Source: Dolichospermum compactum NIES-806 (GTDB lineage Bacteria; Cyanobacteriota; Cyanobacteriia; Cyanobacteriales; Nostocaceae). Taken from it: DNA of 10,894 nt. Position numbers and translations under genes: made by a program. A model generated the notes under the pieces. The model was not told the origin of the DNA, did no database searches, and saw only the letters and a list, made by a program, of their open reading frames with translations. The stretch covers positions 3,311,350 to 3,322,243 of the forward strand of contig NZ_AP018316.1 in NCBI RefSeq assembly GCF_002368115.1, read 5' to 3'. Positions 5,531 through 10,894 of the stretch are shown here, piece by piece (positions within the stretch are counted from its first letter, which is position 1; each line of letters begins with the position of its first letter).

Positions 5531-6880
5531 ATGTCCTATCATGATTCTGCCTTGTTACAAAAAATTTCTGTCGAGATTTGTCAATCAATTATTGCTATTC
5601 AACAACAGCAACCGGAATTATTGATTGCAAAATATCGAACTATTAACTGGCAAATATCTACAAATAAATCGGCTTTAAGTGCAAAATTTAGAGCCATACT
5701 CAGTCAAACACAAAGCTGGGATGAATTATTACAAAAACTGCAATCATCACTGAAAGCGGTGCTTGTTCCCGCAGCTTTTGATTCACAAATACTATCAGAT
5801 TTAATATCTGCTATTGAGCAGTTAAATTCAGAAAATATTAATGTAAATGCTAACCATTTACTCCCACGCCAATCTGCAAATATAACTATTTTGCTTTTAG
5901 ATGCAGAAAATCTGCAACTTAATACGAATACAGAAAAGTTTTTAACTACAATTTGTGATTCTCCTATACAAGTTAAAATTGCTTTTGCTAATTGGTCAAA
6001 TCGCGGAAAATTGGATTTAGAATTACATGAACGTGGCTATGATTTAATTCATGTTCCTGCTGGTAGAGATAATGCTGATGGGAAAATGATTGCGGTGGGT
6101 TCTTCGATTCATGAGCGCTATCCTCATGTTAAGGAAGTGTTTGTTTGTTCCTCAGATAAGGTAATGACAAATTTATGTAATACATTACAACAAAATGGGA
6201 TATTAGTTTATCAAGTTAGTCAACATGGAGAAAATATTAAGGTATTTAATAGTGCAACCAGTGAAACTGTGAATTATTCTCTGAAACCTGTTCCAGAAAT
6301 ACCTTCTATAGAGCAGTTTATTTTTCAAGTTAAGAGTTTGATTAAATCACAACAAAAGCAAACTGCAAGTTATTGGGTAAAACTTTCGATTTTGTCTAAA
6401 TTATTTAAAAGTAAACATCAATTAACTATTAGTCAAATTATTACTCATCATTTTCCTGGTAAAAAAGCCAAAGATGTATTTATTAACTATCCATCTGAGA
6501 TTGTTATTCATCAAATTGATGAAAAATCTGAATTATATGTGACAATTTTTGAAGATCATCAACCCCAATCAGAAGATAGTCAAGCTAATGTACAAGCTAC
6601 AATATCCAGCGAATTATCTGCTATTAATTCTGCCGCAGATTTAGAACAAGCGATTAAAAATATTTTGACTGATTTAAGTAAGTTAGATAATCAGCAATTT
6701 GTTGATATTAGTATTTTGGGTAGTAAGTTTTATCAGCAATATGGTCAACCGATTACGGAACAAATCAAACAATTACAGATTAGTGGTAGTTTTGTGAAGT
6801 TTTTACATTCTTGTAATTCTTTGCAAATTCAGCAGGTAGGTAAAAGATGGGAGGTGGGTGTGAAAAAATCTGAACTATGA
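5531..6880 (+). CDS. NYN (PIN-like) domain protein with LOTUS/OST-HTH-like C-terminus
   Basis: The protein has 449 residues. Residues 1-110 are helical and not recognised. Residues about 118-245 form a NYN domain: ITILLLDAENLQL with D124 and N127, an acidic loop GRDNADGKMI (D180, D183), and VFVCSSDK with D209, all in the places expected for metal-binding residues of this PIN-like RNase fold. Residues about 257-340 (PSIEQFIFQVKSLI, ISQIITHHFPGKK) look like a winged-helix, LOTUS-like unit. Residues about 365-445 (FVDISILGSKFYQQYG, FVKFLHSCNSLQI) match the LOTUS/OST-HTH pattern more clearly. RNA cleavage guided by LOTUS binding is inferred. The start ATG 5531 has no strong Shine-Dalgarno. It follows xseA on the same strand and may be co-transcribed. 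Confidence 0.75.
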   Translation: MSYHDSALLQKISVEICQSIIAIQQQQPELLIAKYRTINWQISTNKSALSAKFRAILSQTQSWDELLQKLQSSLKAVLVPAAFDSQILSDLISAIEQLNSENINVNANHLLPRQSANITILLLDAENLQLNTNTEKFLTTICDSPIQVKIAFANWSNRGKLDLELHERGYDLIHVPAGRDNADGKMIAVGSSIHERYPHVKEVFVCSSDKVMTNLCNTLQQNGILVYQVSQHGENIKVFNSATSETVNYSLKPVPEIPSIEQFIFQVKSLIKSQQKQTASYWVKLSILSKLFKSKHQLTISQIITHHFPGKKAKDVFINYPSEIVIHQIDEKSELYVTIFEDHQPQSEDSQANVQATISSELSAINSAADLEQAIKNILTDLSKLDNQQFVDISILGSKFYQQYGQPITEQIKQLQISGSFVKFLHSCNSLQIQQVGKRWEVGVKKSEL

Positions 6881-7054
6881 TTTGTGTGATTTATTTGATT
6901 TAGATGATTAAAACTAGAATACCGAAATAGACCAATAATAATTTAATTATTCTTCCTTCTTCCTTCTTTCTAACTCGGTGACTCCTTCTTCTAATTAAAC
7001 CCAGAATACCGAGATAGACTGTACTATAAATATAGTCTGTAAAGAAATGTAAAT
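6881..7054. other. Intergenic region with paired 26-bp direct repeats
   Basis: A 26-bp motif with core AGAATACCGAAATAGAC at 6907-6932 recurs at 6994-7019 with 23 of 26 matches. Between them is a pyrimidine-rich TTCCTTC run (about 6950-6971) and a TGACTCCTTCTTC run. The second copy abuts a palindrome at 7023-7036 upstream of the SDR gene. The repeats could be regulator-binding sites or a small duplication. Confidence 0.6.
7023..7036. promoter_or_regulatory. Palindrome ACTATAAATATAGT upstream of SDR gene
   Basis: ACTATA and TATAGT are perfect inverted halves around AA, and a wider AGACT/AGTCT pair flanks them (7016-7020 and 7034-7038). It lies 18 bp before the first ATG of the SDR gene and overlaps a possible -10 element (TATAAAT). 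It is a candidate operator or promoter region, with no experimental support. Confidence 0.4.
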
Positions 7055-7768
7055 ATGATGATGTTACAAGATAAAGTTATTGTCATTGTCGGTGCTACTG
7101 GTGGTATTGGTGCTACCTTAACTCGTCAGTTGTCCTCTACTGGTGCGCGGTTGGTACTTGCAGCTAGGGACGGGGAAAATTTAGCTGCATTAGCAAATCA
7201 GTTATCAGCAGACGTGCTGACAGTTCCCACAGATATTACTCAACCTCAACAGGTGGAAGCATTAATCCAAGCGACAATAGCCCAGTTTGGACAAATTGAT
7301 GTCCTTGTAAATGCAGCCGGGGCGGGGATTCTCAAAGCCTACAACAACATTGAATCGGCAGATTTAGAGGCAATGCTGGATCTCAATTTAAAAGGCTGTT
7401 TTTACACGACTCAAGCAGCAGCGAAGGAGATGCAAAAACGGAAATCTGGTCATATTTGCAATGTTGTCGGTATTCTTGGTAAACATTCAATGCCTATGGC
7501 TGCGGCTTATTCTGCGTCTAAATTCGGTGTTGTGGGTTTTAGTAAATGTATAGCGGAAGAACTGAAACGTTTTGGGGTGAAAATGACACTTTTTTACTTT
7601 GGAGGGATAGATTCTCCTTTTTGGGATAAGGTAAATTTAAAAGTAGATCGGAGTAAAATGCTGAGTTGTGAGACTGCGGCAAATGCTATTTTTTATGCTT
7701 TATCGGCTGAACCACAGGCTATTCCCATGGAAATTAATATTCAACCTGAGAGTCATTTATTTTTCTAG
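7055..7768 (+). CDS. Short-chain dehydrogenase/reductase lacking the usual catalytic serine
   Basis: The 237-residue protein has a classical SDR fold. GATGGIG (13-19) is the nucleotide-binding glycine motif, AARD (36-39) with R38 suggests NADP(H), D60 in TDIT follows, then NAAG (86-89) and N111 in LNLKG. YSASK gives Y152 and K156. The position that normally holds the active-site serine, three residues after N136, is G139 in NVVGILG, so the N-S-Y-K tetrad is incomplete. It may be a divergent enzyme or a non-catalytic binder; the substrate is unknown. Three consecutive ATG codons (7055, 7058, 7061) are possible starts. The third gives MLQDKV, the usual SDR opening, and no clear Shine-Dalgarno decides. 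hppD follows 186 bp later on the same strand. Confidence 0.9.
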   Translation: MMMLQDKVIVIVGATGGIGATLTRQLSSTGARLVLAARDGENLAALANQLSADVLTVPTDITQPQQVEALIQATIAQFGQIDVLVNAAGAGILKAYNNIESADLEAMLDLNLKGCFYTTQAAAKEMQKRKSGHICNVVGILGKHSMPMAAAYSASKFGVVGFSKCIAEELKRFGVKMTLFYFGGIDSPFWDKVNLKVDRSKMLSCETAANAIFYALSAEPQAIPMEINIQPESHLFF

Positions 7769-7784
7769 TGTGTAACAGATGTAA

Positions 7785-7918
7785 TACCAAATTAAGATGA
7801 GGCTGCATAAAATAATATTTCCAGAATAATTGAACGCAGATAGACGCAGATAAACGCAGATAAATACGGATAAATTAATGGATTTCAGGATTCTGTGCAG
7901 CCTCACATAAAATTGGTA
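7785..7918. mobile_element. 134-bp MITE-like element with 23-bp terminal inverted repeats
   Basis: The left end 7785-7807 (starting TACCAA, ending TGAGGCTGCA) and the right end 7896-7918 (starting TGCAGCCTCA, ending TTGGTA) are inverted copies over 23 bp with 19 matches, including a perfect 10-bp inner part. The outermost TA on each side is consistent with the TA target duplication of IS630/Tc1-mariner-type elements. There is no ORF. The interior holds a tandem repeat (7834-7873). No mobilising transposase is in the window. Confidence 0.6.
7834..7873. repeat. 10-bp tandem repeat ACGCAGATAA, four units
   Basis: The units ACGCAGATAG, ACGCAGATAA, ACGCAGATAA and ATACGGATAA are consecutive. The repeat lies inside the inverted-repeat element. 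Similar ACGCAGAT arrays are frequent between cyanobacterial genes. Confidence 0.85.
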
Positions 7919-7954
7919 AAAAGATGATAGTAAATACTGGATTTAAAAGAAATT

Positions 7955-9016
7955 ATGCTGCAAATTGATCACGTTCACTTTTATGTCGAAGATGCCCAAA
8001 GGTGGCGAGATTGGTTTGTATATTGTCTTGGTTTTCAAGCAGTGAATGATGGTATTTTTCCCAGGTTTTTTCATCATCCCAAATCGTTGCATACTTGTAC
8101 AGAAGTGGTGAAAAGTGGATCTGTCTACTTTTTACTTTCTTCTGCGATTTTACCGACTAGTCCGGTGGCTGAGTTTTTGCGTGAACATCCTCCTGGTGTG
8201 GCTGATATAGCCTTTGTAGTTGATGATGTAGAAGCTTTGATAGCAAAGGCTATAAGCAATGGGGCAAGGATTCTCCAACCTGTTCAAGATGCTGAATTTT
8301 GTCAGTATGCCAAAATTGCTGCTTGGGGTAGTTTAAATCATACCTTAATTACTAAAAATAAACCAAAAATAGAAGATAACGAAAATATTTTACATAATTC
8401 TATTACGGCGATTGATCATCTAGTTTTAAATGTGGGTGTTGGTGAGTTAGAAACTGCTATTAATTGGTATCAAAAAATCTTTGATTTTCAACCTCAACAG
8501 ACTTTTAATATTAAAACTGATCGTTCTGGTTTGCATAGTCAGGTAATGATTTCACCTCATGGCAATATTCAATTACCAATTAATGAACCAGCTTCGCCGA
8601 GTTCACAAATTCAAGAATTTCTAGACGTAAATCGAGGTGCAGGTATTCAACATATTGCCTTATTGATACCTGATCTTGTGAATGCAATTTCTCAATTTCG
8701 GACTGCTGGGTTATCTTTTCTTTCTGTTCCTCAAAGTTACTATTCCCAGCTACAACAACGATATAAATTTTCTCTTTCACTCCAAGAATTAAAAGCCATA
8801 TCTCACCAACAAATTCTGGTAGACTGGCATGAAGATGCTCACCCAGGACAGTTATTATTACAAATTTTCAGCCAACCTATTTTCTCAGAACCAACTTTTT
8901 TCTTTGAGTTTATTGAACGTCGTTCTCTGGCTCAAGGTTTTGGCGAAGGTAACTTTCTGGCTTTATTTCAAGCCATTGAACGCGAGCAAATTAAACGCGG
9001 TTTTGTCGGCGGTTAG
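7955..9016 (+). CDS. hppD: 4-hydroxyphenylpyruvate dioxygenase
   Basis: The 353-residue non-heme iron enzyme converts 4-hydroxyphenylpyruvate to homogentisate. In cyanobacteria homogentisate feeds tocopherol synthesis, and it can also feed tyrosine catabolism. Two VOC (glyoxalase-like) halves are visible: residues about 2-135 (IDHVHFYVEDAQRWRDWF) and about 150-345. The iron ligands fit H155 (AIDHLVLNV), H233 (GIQHIALL) and E318 (FFFEFIERR). The C-terminal helix GFGEGNFLALFQAIEREQ closes the active site and is family-diagnostic. The length fits the family (about 340-380). ATG 7955 gives the canonical start MLQIDHVHFYV; no Shine-Dalgarno is present. 4-Hydroxymandelate synthase is the main alternative, less likely with this C-terminus. 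The MITE-like element ends 36 bp upstream. Confidence 0.93.
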   Translation: MLQIDHVHFYVEDAQRWRDWFVYCLGFQAVNDGIFPRFFHHPKSLHTCTEVVKSGSVYFLLSSAILPTSPVAEFLREHPPGVADIAFVVDDVEALIAKAISNGARILQPVQDAEFCQYAKIAAWGSLNHTLITKNKPKIEDNENILHNSITAIDHLVLNVGVGELETAINWYQKIFDFQPQQTFNIKTDRSGLHSQVMISPHGNIQLPINEPASPSSQIQEFLDVNRGAGIQHIALLIPDLVNAISQFRTAGLSFLSVPQSYYSQLQQRYKFSLSLQELKAISHQQILVDWHEDAHPGQLLLQIFSQPIFSEPTFFFEFIERRSLAQGFGEGNFLALFQAIEREQIKRGFVGG

Positions 9017-9101
9017 TAGACTGGTAATTGGGGAATATGCAGACAAATTTTCCAGATGTCAAACAATTTTGCTTTACTGAACCAGAATAGATATTATCTG
9101 G

Positions 9102-9128
9102 TTGGGGCGACAAAGATTGCCGCCCCAA
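9102..9128 (+). terminator. Hairpin downstream of hppD, possible terminator
   Basis: TTGGGGCG (9102-9109) pairs with CGCCCCAA (9121-9128) over an 11-base loop, 86 bp after the hppD stop. The GC-rich 8-bp stem is stable, but no T-run follows, so an interspersed repeat or a 3' mRNA stabiliser is equally possible. Confidence 0.4.
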
Positions 9129-9153
9129 GCCACCCTAGTACCGCAAGGCGGAA

Positions 9154-9174
9154 GTCAAAAGTCAAAAGTCAAAA
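9154..9174. repeat. Heptanucleotide tandem repeat (GTCAAAA)3
   Basis: There are three exact 7-bp units in intergenic DNA, of the STRR type common in heterocystous cyanobacteria. Confidence 0.85.
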
Positions 9175-9206
9175 TGAAGACAGTATAGGCTTTTGGAGGA
9201 TTTAGA

Positions 9207-9251
9207 ATGGTTGGTTTATTTCCGCCAAGCTGTACTAGTATTTTTGGGTAA
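9207..9251 (+). CDS. Possible 14-residue small ORF with strong Shine-Dalgarno
   Basis: ATG 9207 is preceded by GGAGG at 9195-9199 with a seven-base spacer, the best ribosome binding site in the window. The frame encodes MVGLFPPSCTSIFG and stops at TAA 9249-9251. The stop lies inside the first 31-bp motif and the left arm of an inverted repeat (9240-9250), so translation could interact with a downstream hairpin, as in leader peptides. There is no forward gene downstream, which argues against an attenuator. It could also be the remnant of a larger gene start. No family was recognised. Confidence 0.3.
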   Translation: MVGLFPPSCTSIFG

Positions 9252-9274
9252 TTTGTTTTTTTGTGTTCCCTAAG
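9244..9274. repeat. 31-bp direct repeat, copy 1 (copy 2 at 9371-9401)
   Basis: The sequence beginning TTGGGTAATTTG, with seven Ts, and ending GTTCCCTAAG is identical at 9371-9401, 127 bp away. The two copies enclose the hairpin element at 9308-9368. On the forward strand the T7 run could serve in termination. Confidence 0.9.
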
Positions 9275-9307
9275 GGACTTCCCATTAAAAAAATACCCAA
9301 AAATTTC

Positions 9308-9368
9308 TTGTGGTGCGGGACGAAAAGCCCGCTAATCATCAAGGACGGGCAGGATGCCCATCCCACAA
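9308..9368 (-). repeat. Hairpin repeat element, possible terminator of the reverse-strand gene
   Basis: TTGTGG (9308-9313) pairs with CCACAA (9363-9368). Inside are the nested stems GCGGG/CCCGC (9315-9319, 9328-9332) and GGGC/GCCC. Read on the reverse strand it lies about 40 bp past the surface-protein stop and is followed by T5 and T7 runs (complement of 9299-9303 and 9287-9293), which suits a terminator. The sequence resembles an interspersed repeat of filamentous cyanobacteria. Confidence 0.5.
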
Positions 9369-9370
9369 AA

Positions 9371-9401
9371 TTGGGTAATTTGTTTTTTTGTGTTCCCTAA
9401 G
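9371..9401. repeat. 31-bp direct repeat, copy 2
   Basis: Exact duplicate of 9244-9274, located between the hairpin element and the stop codon of the reverse-strand gene, eight bases before the latter. Confidence 0.9.
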
Positions 9402-9409
9402 AACCCTAC

Positions 9410-10894
9410 CTAGAAGATATTGTTGTTGTAATTATCCAGGTGTGTGTGAATAGTGATGCCAGCGTCTATAGGATAGAGAACGTCGGTGTTCGATTTATAG
9501 GGGTTCGGTAAATTCGATGCACTGGAAATACCCGATTTCCAGTAGGAAGATGTAGCTAGAATCCTTGGAGTCCGTGAATTGGAGGTTTCGTTACCTGTTA
9601 ATCCTTGCAGATAGCCATCACCTTTGCCATCCCTATTTTGATCTGGCGTTAAGGCTTGCAGCCACTGAATTCCCTCGTTGATATAGTCACGAGCATCTTG
9701 ATCGTTAGAATTAGGGGTATCAATCGAATTACCAGCGAGGTAATTCAGCCAGCTAGTCACTAAATCCCGTCCGAGTATGTAACGCGCGTCTCGGTTATTG
9801 GGGTGCATTGAGGAATCAACAATCTGAAGTGCCTGTGCGCGGGTGTAGAAGAGGGTATCTTCTCCTCGGTCAGTTTTGCCATTGCGATTGTAGTCTCCTA
9901 TGAGCAGTCCCACTCCGTATCTACGGGTAACAGGATCTAAGACTTTTCCGGGACGGGCAGAGTTGGTATAGGGTGAGAGTAAGAGGTCGCTATTTGGGAA
10001 ATTCGGCCTTGTTTTTTGGGAGGGTTCGTTGCCTTGGATGCCGTCCCAGAATTTCTGCCATTTGGTGTTTTGCCAAAAATGAGCATTGCGGACACCGGGT
10101 GCGGCCATGATTGTGTCAATATCGGTGGCAGTGTTGTTTTCGAGGTTGGTGTCGGTGAAGTCAGAAGGGGCGGTAACCGTCGCGGTATTGGTTAAGGTTC
10201 TATGATAGTCGGAAACTTTGTGGCTGGCAGGGCCACCAACTACTGTTCCCGTCACTTTGTAGGTGATGCTACTACCCGCTGGCAGGGTTACGTAATCCTC
10301 GATATTGTCAGTTCCTCTGGCTTCATTGTCTGTGGCTCCCTTAGCTGCCTTGCTTGTCCACTTCACGTCTGTCAGGTTGCTGGGGAATAAATCCTCTACC
10401 AGCGCGTGAGTAGCGGTATCAAGACCACAATTGCTAACTACAATGGTATAAGTTACCAATTGTCCGGGTACTACTTTGGTCAGGTAATCGGTCTTGGTGA
10501 TCTTTAGGTCGCCAGTACGAGTCAAGTTAACGGTATTGGTATCAGTGTCTGTGACTGTTGTTCCATTACTACCTGTACCTGTACCTGTGACGATGTTAGT
10601 GATTGAACCCCCATCAATCTGTGCTTGAGTAAGAGTGGCTGTTGCCGTACCAATTGCCGTTATCCCTACTGCTAGGTCATCAGCCGTACTATCACCATCT
10701 AAGTCCGTGAGTCCGGTAAGAGTAATGTTACCAAGTTGGTTATCATTGGCAGTAACGTTAAATAGAGAGACATTGCCATCGTTTTTCACTGCGTAGTTGT
10801 AAACGATTTGGTCGCCAGCATTTTCTTTACCGTCACAGTTGGTATCAGCTACGCCATCGTTGCTCTTAGTAACTTTAATGACTGGATTCAGCAG
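9410..10894 (-). CDS. C-terminal part of a large surface protein with DUF7507/DUF11-like modules (5' truncated by window)
   Basis: The reverse frame is open from the window edge to TAG at 9410-9412, giving 494 residues; the start lies outside. The first part (10519-10894; VIKVTKSNDG, NYAVKNDGNVSLFNV, ATLTQAQIDGGSITNIV) looks like a DUF7507-type Ig-like module. A DUF11-like module follows (about 10115-10513; GDLKITKTDYLTKVVPGQLV, TNTATVTAP). The C-terminal domain (9413-10105; GVRNAHFWQNTKWQKFWDGI, YILGRDLVTSWLNYLAGNS) has calcium-loop-like motifs DYNRNGKTDRGED (9857-9895) and DQNRDGKGD (9617-9643), similar to dockerin/EF-hand loops. There is no LPXTG or C-terminal membrane helix, so it is probably secreted or attached another way. 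Base composition appears more GC-rich than its neighbours. Confidence 0.75.
   Translation of the reverse strand: MLNPVIKVTKSNDGVADTNCDGKENAGDQIVYNYAVKNDGNVSLFNVTANDNQLGNITLTGLTDLDGDSTADDLAVGITAIGTATATLTQAQIDGGSITNIVTGTGTGSNGTTVTDTDTNTVNLTRTGDLKITKTDYLTKVVPGQLVTYTIVVSNCGLDTATHALVEDLFPSNLTDVKWTSKAAKGATDNEARGTDNIEDYVTLPAGSSITYKVTGTVVGGPASHKVSDYHRTLTNTATVTAPSDFTDTNLENNTATDIDTIMAAPGVRNAHFWQNTKWQKFWDGIQGNEPSQKTRPNFPNSDLLLSPYTNSARPGKVLDPVTRRYGVGLLIGDYNRNGKTDRGEDTLFYTRAQALQIVDSSMHPNNRDARYILGRDLVTSWLNYLAGNSIDTPNSNDQDARDYINEGIQWLQALTPDQNRDGKGDGYLQGLTGNETSNSRTPRILATSSYWKSGISSASNLPNPYKSNTDVLYPIDAGITIHTHLDNYNNNIF

Larger units (their letters stand above)
9017..9409. other. Repeat-rich intergenic region between convergent genes
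   Basis: The region separates hppD (forward) from the reverse-strand surface-protein gene. In order it holds a hairpin (9102-9128), a heptamer repeat (9154-9174), a 14-codon ORF with a strong Shine-Dalgarno (9207-9251), two copies of a 31-bp motif (9244-9274, 9371-9401), an 11-bp inverted pair ATTTTTGGGTA/TACCCAAAAAT (9240-9250, 9294-9304) and a hairpin repeat (9308-9368). No larger gene was recognised. Confidence 0.7.

Noticed and set aside
8580..9080. Overlapping ORFs on both strands within hppD (8580-8780 reverse, 8829-9080 forward)
   Set aside because: They lie wholly or mostly inside a well-supported hppD frame and have no recognisable features.
9937..10390. Small ORFs inside the surface-protein gene
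   Set aside because: They overlap a continuous frame with recognisable DUF11-like sequence and are shadows.

Overview
The window looks like chromosomal DNA of a heterocyst-forming (Nostocales-type) cyanobacterium, close to Nostoc/Anabaena. The signs are a low-GC coding style, a HIP1 octamer, several heptanucleotide tandem repeats (STRRs), very small dispersed palindromic repeats, and protein families typical of these genomes (Uma2 nuclease, Rpn/DUF4351 nuclease, TPR tails, a cyanobacterial-style HPPD and a DUF11-type surface protein). No rRNA, tRNA, CRISPR array or transposase gene was seen.

Positions 1-3846 are a decayed accessory region. They hold the tail of a TPR protein, a reverse-strand DUF4351 fragment, two diverged copies of a 244-bp segment carrying part of a bioF (8-amino-7-oxononanoate synthase) tail, and at least three further TPR remnants. 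Two apparently intact nuclease-family genes sit among them: a Uma2-type protein (1586-2167) and an Rpn/DUF4351 protein with a 12-bp tandem repeat (2669-3574). Both lie between the two direct 244-bp copies. Two TPR remnants carry the same 21-bp insertion inside what was probably a HIP1 site.

Positions 3925-6880 carry a small protein of unknown function, xseA (exonuclease VII large subunit, with no xseB beside it) and a protein combining a NYN/PIN-like nuclease domain with LOTUS/OST-HTH-like C-terminal segments.

Positions 7055-9016 hold a short-chain dehydrogenase whose catalytic serine position is glycine, then 4-hydroxyphenylpyruvate dioxygenase, which makes homogentisate for tocopherol synthesis or tyrosine breakdown. 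A 134-bp MITE-like element with 23-bp terminal inverted repeats bounded by TA lies between them.

Positions 9017-9409 are intergenic and repeat-rich. They contain a 14-codon ORF with a strong Shine-Dalgarno, a duplicated 31-bp motif and a hairpin repeat. The reverse-strand gene from 9410 to the window edge encodes the C-terminal part of a large, probably extracellular protein with DUF7507/DUF11-like modules and calcium-loop-like motifs.

No complete new multi-gene system is evident. The most testable leads are the possible internal gene in the Rpn ORF, the 21-bp insertions, the MITE-like element, the NYN-LOTUS protein and the serine-less SDR. All homology calls are from recognition of the protein sequence, with no database search.
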